IMG/VR virus record: IMGVR_UViG_3300030102_005977
Span: 1-20,061 of that record
DNA from: a virus
DNA: 20,061 bases
Reading direction: 5' to 3' (one strand)
Of this stretch, positions 12,987 to 18,868 are shown piece after piece. Position 1 is the stretch's first letter. The number at the start of each line of letters is the position of its first letter. The translations under genes and the position numbers were made by a program. The notes below the pieces were generated by a model, which saw only the letters and a program-made list of their open reading frames with translations, was not told the DNA's origin and made no database searches.

Positions 12987-13682
12987 TTAGTCATCAAGAA
13001 TAATTTCAACACCGCGCAATTTTGGCCTAAATGAAGCTGATAGTGATGCAGCGGCCCAAACCAACTTTTGGCCCCGCAAAAGCATATCAGTGTTGCTGTT
13101 GTGAACCGTGTACAGGCCGCCAGGCTCTGGATAGACAGTGCCGTTCATCAATCTGGTTTCGACACCACCGTCAACAATGGGCGTTTCAAGCAAAACATAG
13201 GCTTCATGCTGGATTGATGCCTCAGAAACAAATCCCTTTTCTATTGGCTCACGCTCAACATATTCAACAGCGTTTTTCCATTCTTCCCACAACCCAGAGT
13301 AGCCTGGCTCCGCTGACCAGATAATTGCGGCTGTGTTGGTTTGCATATAGGTTTGCAAATACACCTTGCCCCTCGTTTTACCGGCACTGATTTCACGATC
13401 CACGCGAACGCCAGATGGAGGACAATTTTCATCTTCTGGCTTACAGCGGACAATTTTGCAGTAACCCACGATCGGGACTGGGGGCAACGCAAACAGCACG
13501 TCTTGAGCGGTGCAACCCAAAATTTTGGCGTAATGCTCTGCGTCCTGCAGTGTGATGTTGGTGTGGCCATTAACCTGGCGCGACAAGTTCTCAGGCGTAA
13601 TGCCCTTGAGGGCAGCAACCTCGCGTTTTGTCATATTTGCCTGACGGATCATTTGATTCAGGTTATTTGGCATAGATAGCAT
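12987..13682 (-). CDS. CI-like phage repressor (HTH_XRE N-terminus)
   Basis: 231 aa from ATG 13682; a second ATG three codons in (13673) is an equally good start. Residues 10-65 form a helix-turn-helix of XRE/lambda-repressor type: IRQANMTKREVAALKGITPE, NLSRQVNGHTNITLQDAEHYAKILG. Then comes VPIVGY, where LexA/CI S24 domains usually begin, but no Ala-Gly cleavage site or the G-x-S-M serine box follows. The C-terminal ~150 residues are otherwise unfamiliar. It probably binds the CTTGTCG-N5-CGACAAG operators and maintains lysogeny. Divergent to the cro-like gene. Confidence 0.75.
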   Translation of the reverse strand: MLSMPNNLNQMIRQANMTKREVAALKGITPENLSRQVNGHTNITLQDAEHYAKILGCTAQDVLFALPPVPIVGYCKIVRCKPEDENCPPSGVRVDREISAGKTRGKVYLQTYMQTNTAAIIWSAEPGYSGLWEEWKNAVEYVEREPIEKGFVSEASIQHEAYVLLETPIVDGGVETRLMNGTVYPEPGGLYTVHNSNTDMLLRGQKLVWAAASLSASFRPKLRGVEIILDD

Positions 13683-13691
13683 GGTAATAGC

Positions 13692-13710
13692 CCTGTCGCT
13701 GAATGATAAG
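13692..13710. promoter_or_regulatory. Degenerate operator near the repressor start
   Basis: CCTGTCG-CTGAA-TGATAAG keeps the spacing of the operator dyad and even the same CTGAA spacer as the neighbouring site at 13731-13749, with mismatches in the right arm. It lies 10 nt upstream of the repressor ATG, so it may mediate autoregulation. Confidence 0.45.
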
Positions 13711-13719
13711 CTAATTCAT

Positions 13720-13748
13720 CAATAAGCTACCTTGTCACTGAACGTCAA
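13720..13748 (-). promoter_or_regulatory. Repressor promoter (PRM-like)
   Basis: Minus-strand -35 TTGACG (13748-13743), 17-bp spacer, -10 TTATTG (13725-13720). Transcription would start near 13713, giving a leader of about 30 nt with an AGGG before the repressor ATG. Confidence 0.45.
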
Positions 13749-13749
13749 G
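13731..13749. promoter_or_regulatory. Operator between repressor and cro-like genes
   Basis: CTTGTCA-CTGAA-CGTCAAG, a 19-bp variant of the operator dyad (one change in each arm). Its left half TTGTCA is the -35 of the rightward promoter, and the complement of its right half, TTGACG, is the -35 of the leftward repressor promoter. One bound dimer could therefore act on both. Confidence 0.65.
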
Positions 13750-13760
13750 CACGTTAATGT
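13732..13760 (+). promoter_or_regulatory. Rightward early promoter (PR-like)
   Basis: -35 TTGTCA (13732-13737), 17-bp spacer, -10 TAATGT (13755-13760). The predicted start of transcription falls at about 13766-13768, at or next to the cro-like ATG. Confidence 0.6.
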
Positions 13761-13767
13761 CTGCTGC

Positions 13768-13986
13768 ATGACTTTAGATGATTGGCGAAATGAACAGGGT
13801 TGGTCGAAATCGCTGCTGGCGCGTCAGCTTGGTGTGCCACAGACCATCACTGTCACGCGCTGGTGCCACCCCCTCGATGATCCGAGGCGGTCTGTGCCAA
13901 ACCCCGATTATATGCAGCGCATCATCAACCTGACTGGCGGGAAGGTCACACCTAACGACTTCTTCCCCATGTCGGCAGATGGGTAA
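13768..13986 (+). CDS. Cro-like HTH regulator (72 aa)
   Basis: Start at ATG 13768; an in-frame TTG at 13732 would place the N-terminus inside the operator/promoter and was rejected. The protein has a helix-turn-helix (GWSKSLLARQLGVPQTITVT, then RWCHPLDD), in the common form 'L-A-x-x-L-G-V-x-x-x-T-V-x-R-W' with PNPDYMQRIINLTGGKVTPNDFF after it. This layout is that of short phage regulators of Cro type. It is divergent to the repressor and first in the rightward early operon. There is no Shine-Dalgarno and the mRNA may be leaderless. Stop overlaps the next gene by 8 nt. Confidence 0.75.
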   Translation: MTLDDWRNEQGWSKSLLARQLGVPQTITVTRWCHPLDDPRRSVPNPDYMQRIINLTGGKVTPNDFFPMSADG

Positions 13987-14320
13987 GGCGTCACGCGACA
14001 AAGGCTACAGGGCCGAGAACAGCATCCGCAAGAAGCTGGAAGCTAACGGCCTGGATTGCTACCGCGTCCCGCTGTCAGGCGGTGCCGCCATAAAAAACGA
14101 CCTGGTGATCCGCAAGGGTGACCCGCTGCCAGTTGACCAATGGGAGCTGGAGGTCAAATGCCGCGCCAACGGCTTCAAGCAAATTTATGACTGGATGGAA
14201 GGCGCTGATGCGCTGGTGCTGAAGGCTGACCGCAAGCCTGAGCTAGTGGTGCTTGACCTGGATGACTTCTGCCTGCTGCTGCGTGGCCAAGATGGTGATA
14301 CCGATGCTGGCTCACGTTGA
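13979..14320 (+). CDS. Hjc/VRR-NUC-like PD-(D/E)XK nuclease, putative Holliday junction resolvase
   Basis: 113 aa. The N-terminus MGKASRDKGYRAENSIRKKL carries the conserved G-x-x-x-E (E13). It is followed by VPLSGGAAIKNDLVI (D41) and WELEVKCR (E58, K60), then an amphipathic FKQIYDWM segment. This E...D...E-x-K arrangement is that of archaeal Hjc-type resolvases and related phage nucleases. It would cut branched DNA intermediates in replication or packaging. It starts within the end of the cro-like gene and overlaps the methyltransferase start by 17 nt. Confidence 0.75.
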   Translation: MGKASRDKGYRAENSIRKKLEANGLDCYRVPLSGGAAIKNDLVIRKGDPLPVDQWELEVKCRANGFKQIYDWMEGADALVLKADRKPELVVLDLDDFCLLLRGQDGDTDAGSR

Positions 14321-15446
14321 TCTGTGTTCAGGCATCGGCGGTTTCGCCTTGGGCTTTCAGTGGGCTGGCCTGTCCCGCCCGGTGCTGTTCTGTGACATCG
14401 AGGCATGGAGCCGCAAGGTGCTGGCTAAGCATTGGCCTGATGTCCCTATTTCAAATGACGTGAAGGAGTTAGCCAGTGACCCAAGACGACTTGTTCCAGA
14501 CCATGACATCCTCACAGCAGGATACCCATGCCAGCCGTTCAGCCTTGCCGGCAAGCGACGAGGCGAGAAAGATGACCGTCACATCTGGCCAGAAATATTT
14601 GCCATTGTGCAAGCAAAGCGGCCGCGTTGGTGCGTTTTTGAGAATGTTTCTGGACACATCAACATGGGCCTCGACCAAGTGCTATCTGACTTGGAAGGTG
14701 AAGGCTACACCGTCCAACCATTTGTTGTTCCAGCTTGCGCCGTCGATGCCCCGCACAGACGCGATCGAGTCTGGATCATTGCTGCACACGCCGACAGCGA
14801 AAGCCAATCAGATGTCACCGGACATGGTGAAGAAGGGCAGTGGGTGGGGCGTGCCGCGTCAGATGATGCCGACGCCAACAGCCAGCGACCATATAGAGCG
14901 GAACAGCACCAGCAGCGAGGCGGTAAATCCGTTGACGGGCAAGAGCGTGAGCTTGGATCGGTTTGTAAAGTTCTGGCCGGACGAGGAGACCCAGCAGAGC
15001 GGTCAGCCGCGGATGTGGCCCACGCCGGATGCCAGCGACAGGGGGCCGAGGTCAGCGGACTTGGTGGTCAATCAATCAACGGTTCAGCGGCGGGACAGCG
15101 GACAGAAACGCGGGATGGATTTGCAGACGGCCGCCAAGTTTTTCCCTACGCAGACAGCGAACGAGGATGCAGCAGGGACGCCAAACGGCAAGATGCAAGC
15201 GATGCTGGGCAACCATCCGGATGTCAGAGGCACGACGCCAGAAGAGTGGGCGCAGGGGTCACTCAACCCAGCGTGGGTGGAGTGGCTAATGGGCTATCCA
15301 CCTGGTTGGACGAACCTAGAGACATCCCAAGAGTAGCAACCGGCGTGAAGCAGAGGGCAGCACGGCTCAAGGGGCTGGGCAATGCCATTGTGCCGCAAAT
15401 CGCCATGCAGATCGGCCTGACGATCAAGGCGGTCGAACATGGCTAG
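14304..15446 (+). CDS. DNA (cytosine-5) methyltransferase
   Basis: 380 aa from ATG 14304; ATG 14292 is an alternative. Ordered motifs are I (DLCSGIGGFALGF), IV (GYPCQPFSLAGKRRG, catalytic C76), VI (CVFENVSGH), VIII (APHRRDRVWIIAAH) and X (RLKGLGNAIVPQIA). Between VIII and X the target-recognition region (about 165-335) is strongly biased to Gln, Gly, Asp, Arg and Ser (e.g. DADANSQRPYRAEQHQQRGG), because the same DNA also codes for a second protein in the +1 frame. It would methylate cytosine in a sequence not predictable here, to protect phage DNA. No cognate restriction gene is seen. Confidence 0.85.
   Translation: MLAHVDLCSGIGGFALGFQWAGLSRPVLFCDIEAWSRKVLAKHWPDVPISNDVKELASDPRRLVPDHDILTAGYPCQPFSLAGKRRGEKDDRHIWPEIFAIVQAKRPRWCVFENVSGHINMGLDQVLSDLEGEGYTVQPFVVPACAVDAPHRRDRVWIIAAHADSESQSDVTGHGEEGQWVGRAASDDADANSQRPYRAEQHQQRGGKSVDGQERELGSVCKVLAGRGDPAERSAADVAHAGCQRQGAEVSGLGGQSINGSAAGQRTETRDGFADGRQVFPYADSERGCSRDAKRQDASDAGQPSGCQRHDARRVGAGVTQPSVGGVANGLSTWLDEPRDIPRVATGVKQRAARLKGLGNAIVPQIAMQIGLTIKAVEHG
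14476..15336 (+). CDS. Overprinted gene within the C5 methyltransferase (286 aa)
   Basis: GTG start at 14476 with GAAGGAG at 14462-14468, spacing 7 nt, in a frame +1 to the methyltransferase, and open for 861 nt. The protein begins TQDDLFQTMTSSQQDTHASR. It has a helical LCKQSGRVGAFLRMFLDTST and KCYLTWKVKATP, repeated (L/M/W)PTPTASD-like units (HTPTAKAN, MPTPTASDH, WPTPDASDR, FPTQTANED), and the C-terminal SLNPAWVEWLMGYPPGWTNL. That ending is one I recognise from many phage proteins that are often mis-labelled as methyltransferase. Frame, ribosome site and motifs support real translation. Function unknown, possibly linked to DNA modification. Confidence 0.7.
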   Translation: MTQDDLFQTMTSSQQDTHASRSALPASDEARKMTVTSGQKYLPLCKQSGRVGAFLRMFLDTSTWASTKCYLTWKVKATPSNHLLFQLAPSMPRTDAIESGSLLHTPTAKANQMSPDMVKKGSGWGVPRQMMPTPTASDHIERNSTSSEAVNPLTGKSVSLDRFVKFWPDEETQQSGQPRMWPTPDASDRGPRSADLVVNQSTVQRRDSGQKRGMDLQTAAKFFPTQTANEDAAGTPNGKMQAMLGNHPDVRGTTPEEWAQGSLNPAWVEWLMGYPPGWTNLETSQE

Positions 15447-15672
15447 AGGGTTCAGCACCATGCTGGCGCGGAAAATCCGCATCTCCACGGTGCCAGGTGA
15501 GTGGCGTGAGGTGCTGGAGTGCGAACACTGCGATGCCCAGGGCGAATGTGAGGTCGAGATCGCTGTGCCGGATTATCTGCGCGGCGGCGACCTCACCACC
15601 GGTTTTGGCCAATGTCCCGTCTGTGAGGGCCGGGGCTATGTAGAGCTGCCGGAAGATGAAGACGATGAGTAG
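15439..15672 (+). CDS. Small zinc-finger protein (DnaJ-type Cys motifs, 77 aa)
   Basis: ATG overlaps the methyltransferase stop by 8 nt. It has CEHCDAQGECEVE at about 28-40 and CPVCEGRGYVELPED near 59-73, two C-x-x-C knuckles, the second in the C-x-x-C-x-G-x-G form of DnaJ-type zinc domains. The tail is acidic (EDEDDE). Four Cys can bind one zinc. It may be a nucleic-acid or protein adaptor in the early operon; no enzyme motif is present. Overlaps the next gene's likely start by 8 nt. Confidence 0.6.
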   Translation: MARGFSTMLARKIRISTVPGEWREVLECEHCDAQGECEVEIAVPDYLRGGDLTTGFGQCPVCEGRGYVELPEDEDDE

Positions 15673-16237
15673 CGCCAGCCTACAAGCTGGCATGAAGCTC
15701 ATCGGCGTCAATGATCGCGGCGACCGGCAGAAAGATGACTTCTACGCCACGCCTGCCGCAAGCACAGAAGCCCTGCTTTCAGTTGAGAAGTTTGAGGGCA
15801 GGATCTGGGAGCCGTGCTGTGGGCAGGGGCATATATCGGAGGTGCTGTCTGCCGCAGGCTACGAGGTGCAAAGCACCGATCTGGTTGATCGTGGCTACGG
15901 CACCCCTCGCGTTGACTTCCTTATGGAGACGCAGCGCTGCGAGAACATCGTGACCAACCCACCCTATGGCAAGCTGGCGCTGCCAATGGTGGCCCACGCT
16001 ACGCAGTTGGCCAGCCGCAAGGTGGCCATGCTGTTGAAGTTGCAGTTCCTTGAGGGTGTAGAACGCAAAGCCTTCTTTGCTCACACGCCGCCGGCAAGAG
16101 TTCACGTTTTTTCAAGCCGGCAAAGTCTTATGAAGAATGGTGATGACTACAGCGACGGCCCAGGCGGCATGATGGCGCTGGCCTGGTTTGTCTGGGAGCG
16201 GGGGCATCGTGGTGACACGGTGGTCAAGTGGCTATGA
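15665..16237 (+). CDS. N6-adenine-type DNA methyltransferase
   Basis: 190 aa from ATG 15665; ATG 15656 is in frame and also possible. FYATPAASTEALL is typical of phage Dam-like enzymes, followed by motif I-like IWEPCCGQGHISEVL (SAM-binding), an acidic STDLVDRGYG and the catalytic NPPYG (98-101) in ENIVTNPPYG. The C-terminal AHTPPARVHVFSSR and GMMALAWFVWERG complete the fold. It would methylate adenine (or possibly cytosine N4) in phage DNA. Sits two genes after the C5 methyltransferase, suggesting a two-enzyme protection set. Length is short but motif-complete. Confidence 0.8.
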   Translation: MSSASLQAGMKLIGVNDRGDRQKDDFYATPAASTEALLSVEKFEGRIWEPCCGQGHISEVLSAAGYEVQSTDLVDRGYGTPRVDFLMETQRCENIVTNPPYGKLALPMVAHATQLASRKVAMLLKLQFLEGVERKAFFAHTPPARVHVFSSRQSLMKNGDDYSDGPGGMMALAWFVWERGHRGDTVVKWL

Positions 16238-16620
16238 CCAGGGATGAGGCACTGGCAGATGCAGATCGTGAGATCAGCCGGCTCATCGTGGAGGGGCGCG
16301 GCCTGTTCTACATAGCTGAGCTGTACGGCGTGCCAGTGCGCCGACATCAGTCCAGGCATTTCCCCAGCATCGACAGCAAGCATCTCATGCTGCCGGAATA
16401 CCTACAGGGACAGCCTGGGACGCTGACGCTGGACTATCTCAGAGAGCAACTAACAGACCTGGTGATGAGCATTGAAGCAACAAGACAGCAGGACAGACCA
16501 GTGCGCCGCCTGTGGCCACACTCATTGGATCAAGGAAGCGACGTGGGTCATGCTGGCCAGCGGCCACTTCATCTGCGCCAGAGAGCAATGCCACTTGGCC
16601 ATCAGGGGGCAACAGGATGA
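16234..16620 (+). CDS. Hypothetical protein, N-terminal HTH-like region (128 aa)
   Basis: ATG overlaps the methyltransferase stop (ATGA). The first ~80 residues look genuine: RDEALADADREISRLIVEGR, then GLFYIAELYGVPVRRHQSRH, with a 'L-I-x-x-G-x-x-L-x-x-I-A-x-x-Y-G-V' helix-turn-helix flavour. The last ~48 residues (RQQDRPVRRLWPHSLDQ...) are low-complexity and overlap, in another frame, a better zinc-ribbon ORF at 16472. The stop forms ATGA with the XF1762-like start, which argues the frame is used to the end. Function unknown. Confidence 0.5.
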   Translation: MTRDEALADADREISRLIVEGRGLFYIAELYGVPVRRHQSRHFPSIDSKHLMLPEYLQGQPGTLTLDYLREQLTDLVMSIEATRQQDRPVRRLWPHSLDQGSDVGHAGQRPLHLRQRAMPLGHQGATG

Positions 16621-16666
16621 GCCAGAAGCTGCAACCAACGCCGATAGCGTTGCGCGAGGCCAATGA
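16472..16666 (+). CDS. Zinc-ribbon-like small protein overlapping the previous gene (64 aa)
   Basis: TTG start inside the preceding gene, +1 frame. It contains CAACGHTHW and FICAREQCH, two Cys pairs 25 residues apart with aromatic spacing typical of small zinc ribbons. The end (DEPEAATNADSVARGQ) runs 50 nt into the XF1762-like gene. No clear Shine-Dalgarno is seen. Either it is a real nested gene or the C-terminal domain of the 16234 gene reached by a frame change. The Cys pattern suggests selection on this frame. Confidence 0.4.
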   Translation: MKQQDSRTDQCAACGHTHWIKEATWVMLASGHFICAREQCHLAIRGQQDEPEAATNADSVARGQ

Positions 16667-17075
16667 GTTCGTCCGCAACTTTCATCGGCACAACAAGCCG
16701 ACACAAGGCGGCAAGTTTGCCATCGGGGCTTTGCATGACGATGAGCTGGTAGGCGTTGCTATTGTGGGCAGACCAGTTTCTGCCACCCTCGATGATGGTT
16801 GGACGGCTGAAGTCACTCGCGTTTGCGTTAGAGATCACGCACCGCGAAACGCCTGTTCGTTTCTTTATGGACGTTGCTGGCGCATTTGGCAGCAAATGGG
16901 CGGCAAGCGAATGGTCACTTACACGCTGCAGACTGAGAGCGGCGCATCATTGAAGGGTGCTGGCTGGCAAGTCATGGGAGAGGTGAAGCCGCACGATAGG
17001 TGGACGCCAAAGGGCGGCAAAAGAGACTGGCAGCCGATCTATGGGCAACTGAAGTTTCGGTGGGAAGCAGGATGA
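16617..17075 (+). CDS. XF1762-like (GNAT-fold) phage protein
   Basis: 152 aa, ATGA overlap with the previous gene. The sequence ALREANEFVRNFHRHNKPTQ, GGKFAIGALHDDELVGVAIVGRPV, EVTRVCVRDHAPRNACSFLY and RMVTYTLQTESGASLKGAGW is the recognisable order of the XF1762 family of phage/prophage proteins, related to N-acetyltransferases. The G-x-P-V, TRVCV and NACSFLYG blocks are intact. The activity is unproven; such genes are common in early regions of temperate phages. Probably the best-supported gene of this small-gene cluster. Confidence 0.75.
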   Translation: MSQKLQPTPIALREANEFVRNFHRHNKPTQGGKFAIGALHDDELVGVAIVGRPVSATLDDGWTAEVTRVCVRDHAPRNACSFLYGRCWRIWQQMGGKRMVTYTLQTESGASLKGAGWQVMGEVKPHDRWTPKGGKRDWQPIYGQLKFRWEAG

Positions 17076-17278
17076 TCGAGCCAGGCGACGGAACGATGGA
17101 AAAGCGGGAGAAGCTGGGCCAGTGCGTCAAGTGCGAAACAGCCCTGGTTGACCCTCACCAGTGCCGTGTCTGTGGCTTGCGATTCGGAACGCAAGCCCGC
17201 CCCACAGCTATATATGGCGTTGTTAATGACCCTAACCAAAGGCCATCACCAAAGCCATCTAAGAACCAAAAATCTTGA
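17072..17278 (+). CDS. Small zinc-ribbon protein (68 aa)
   Basis: Starts ATGA over the previous stop (an internal Met at 17096 is an alternative start). EKLGQCVKCETALVDPHQCR, then VCGLRFG, has two C-x-x-C pairs 11 residues apart, a typical rubredoxin-like zinc knuckle. The C-terminal tail is Pro/Lys/Asn-rich and disordered (DPNQRPSPKPSKNQKS). Function unknown; third Cys-rich small protein in this operon. Confidence 0.6.
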   Translation: MIEPGDGTMEKREKLGQCVKCETALVDPHQCRVCGLRFGTQARPTAIYGVVNDPNQRPSPKPSKNQKS

Positions 17279-17327
17279 TTAAAAAAAGCGCTTGAGAAAG
17301 CGCGTAAGCGAGGAGATTGCTTAAAAC

Positions 17328-17654
17328 ATGATTTTATCGAGGCGCGAAAATCCGTCAAGTGAAAAGTTGCAAAGGCAACGAGTTCAACAACTTATAGGCC
17401 GCGTAGCGAAAAGGGCGAAACACCCTTATCGCACTGCCGTCGAGAAACGGAAGAAGAATGAGTTTCTAGTCAGGCAGCAGAAGGTCTTTGCCTCACTGCA
17501 GGAAATGCACAGCCTCGACCGCTACAAAGAGATGCGGAAAGCCTACTGGCATATGGGGCCGTTCCAACAGCGCAAGTTTGTCGATTACTGGGAGACGTAT
17601 TTCTATGAACGTAGAACAGCTACACGACCTGTTTCTCCAGGCAGCAGAGACTGA
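17328..17654 (+). CDS. Hypothetical basic protein (108 aa)
   Basis: ATG 17328; an AGGAG lies about 13 nt upstream, further than usual. The product is very basic (RQRVQQLIGRVAKRAKHPYR, EKRKKNEFLVRQQ), helical, and ends in RKFVDYWETYFYERRTATRP. The last 50 nt overlap the next gene. No recognised family. The 49-nt gap before it contains a small GCGCTT-GAGA-AAGCGC hairpin without a T-run. Could be nucleic-acid binding on charge alone. Confidence 0.5.
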   Translation: MILSRRENPSSEKLQRQRVQQLIGRVAKRAKHPYRTAVEKRKKNEFLVRQQKVFASLQEMHSLDRYKEMRKAYWHMGPFQQRKFVDYWETYFYERRTATRPVSPGSRD

Positions 17655-17988
17655 CAGAAGGTTGCCGCCGGCAACCCGCAAGCAAAAGCTCAGCTCATGG
17701 CCAGACTACCCGCTGGACTGGCATGGCTACGGCTGGACACAGATCGGGCCGACAAGACTGCACCCGACCTCAAAGCAGATTAGTGACTTTGATGAAGCCA
17801 TGCGCCTCACAAGCATCATGCCAGAAGACGACCGTCGCCTGGTCTGGGCCGTGGCGCACAGCGCTGCTTTTAGGGCCAGAGGGCCAGCATGGAAGAAGCT
17901 GGCGATCATGCTAGGACTGCACGATCCGCGCATCGTCAAACGCAACTATCGGCACGCTCTCATTGAGCTGCATTACAAGCTCAATTGA
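17605..17988 (+). CDS. Conserved phage protein, DUF6362-like (127 aa)
   Basis: Start ATG 17605 with GGGAGA upstream; the frame is open further upstream only as an overlap with the previous gene. It reads NVEQLHDLFLQAAETDRRLP, then W-P-DYPLDW, SDFDEAMRLTSIMPEDDRRL and VWAVAHSAAFRARGPAWKKL, ending IVKRNYRHALIELHYKL. This has the shape of a phage family (DUF6362 from memory). The end 'R-G-P-x-W-x-x-L-x-x-x-x-G-L-x-x-x-x-V-x-R-x-Y-x-x-A-L' is like a helix-turn-helix. It precedes the terminase module, so it may be a regulator of late or packaging genes, which is inference. Confidence 0.6.
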   Translation: MNVEQLHDLFLQAAETDRRLPPATRKQKLSSWPDYPLDWHGYGWTQIGPTRLHPTSKQISDFDEAMRLTSIMPEDDRRLVWAVAHSAAFRARGPAWKKLAIMLGLHDPRIVKRNYRHALIELHYKLN

Positions 17989-18003
17989 TCTTTTTCGATA
18001 AGG

Positions 18004-18333
18004 TGGTTGCAAGTGTCTCTAAATCTGGTATCGTTCCTGTAGACTGCAACCATATGTGGTTGCGTGCAACCAAGGTTCCCCATAATGCGAAAGTATCAGC
18101 CGGCCCAAGTCGATTGGGCTGAGATAGAGCAACGCATCCAGGCAGGCGAGAGCTTCAACGCAGTTTCTAAGGATTACAGCGTCTCACGGCAGGCCATACA
18201 GAAGCGATGCCAGCGTGAGGGATGGATCAGCGACAAGCCGCTGACGGTTACAATCAAACGGCAGCGTAGGGAGTTGCAGGTTGCAACCATGCAACCAGAT
18301 GCAACCAACCAAGCGGTTGCCGAGGTGCAACCA
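18004..18333. repeat. Cluster of GCAACCA/TGGTTGC repeats (candidate pac or regulator site)
   Basis: Eight exact copies in 330 nt. Upstream of the small terminase start they are at 18004-18010 (reverse), 18046-18052, 18057-18063 (reverse) and 18066-18072. Inside the gene they are at 18283-18289, 18291-18297, 18301-18307 and 18327-18333. The pair at 18046-18063 makes a perfect dyad with a 4-nt centre. The heptamer also occurs singly elsewhere in the window (about ten seen), so the clustering rather than the word is the signal. Confidence 0.5.
18007..18034 (+). promoter_or_regulatory. Possible promoter for the terminase genes
   Basis: TTGCAA (18007-18012), 16-bp spacer, TATCGT (18029-18034), just upstream of the repeat dyad and the small terminase gene. 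Weak -10; offered as a candidate. Confidence 0.35.
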
Positions 18334-18702
18334 TCGTCACCAGTGATCGCCAGAGACGATAAGAAGGCTGGAGTGCTAGAGCTACTGCGTGATGGCGTGC
18401 CAAAGAAACACGCGGCGCAAGTTGTTGGAGTGCATGAGACAACGCTGCATAGGTGGATCTCTGAGTGCGAGAACTTCGCCAGTGAGGTACGCGCAGCAGA
18501 AAGCGCTGCTGTCGCTCTCAGGGTGCGCCGGATCGGCCAAGCCGGTGAACGCGACTGGCGGGCTGATAGTTGGTATCTTGAACGAACTCAAAGGGATAGC
18601 TTTGGCAGCGACAATGCAAAGAGCGGCGCTGTCAATGTCCAGATCAACATCGAGCGCGACTCAAAAGGTACGGAACCGGTACGGATAGAGTCTATCGACT
18701 AG
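18085..18702 (+). CDS. terS: Terminase small subunit
   Basis: 205 aa from ATG 18085; a GTG at 18064 would start inside the GCAACCA repeats. Two helix-turn-helix regions are seen: residues about 11-45 (IEQRIQAGESFNAVSKDYSV, SRQAIQKRCQREGW) and about 95-130 (VLELLRDGVPKKHAAQVVGV, HETTLHRWISECENF). These are joined by a Gln/Ala/Pro linker encoded by the repeat cluster. The C-terminus LRVRRIGQAGERDWRADSWYLERTQ is the conserved terminase small-subunit pattern. It recognises phage DNA (pac/cos) and recruits the large subunit, which follows. Confidence 0.75.
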   Translation: MRKYQPAQVDWAEIEQRIQAGESFNAVSKDYSVSRQAIQKRCQREGWISDKPLTVTIKRQRRELQVATMQPDATNQAVAEVQPSSPVIARDDKKAGVLELLRDGVPKKHAAQVVGVHETTLHRWISECENFASEVRAAESAAVALRVRRIGQAGERDWRADSWYLERTQRDSFGSDNAKSGAVNVQINIERDSKGTEPVRIESID

Positions 18703-18868
18703 CGCAAACCCTTGCTGAGCTTGCGTTACAGCGTAGACGACCTCCTGCTTACGAGGCATTTCTGACAGGATGGCCCCCTGGGCCTGACCACACCGGGCCG
18801 GCTTGCGCGGCGACGTATGCGTTATATGAACACCCGCGCTTCCATAAAAAACAGGTTTCTCAGGTTGC
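18703..18868. other. 166-nt gap between terminase subunits
   Basis: No gene with an acceptable start codon is visible. One frame is open throughout (from about 18600 to 19000, running into the large terminase) but without ATG, GTG or TTG before 18880, so it is not annotated. No terminator or clear promoter seen. Confidence 0.5.

Noticed and set aside
18667-18685. Two GGTACGG words 11 bp apart, the reverse of the integrase arm repeat
   Set aside because: They lie within terS far from attP, and single CCGTACC words also occur by chance (e.g. near 2650).
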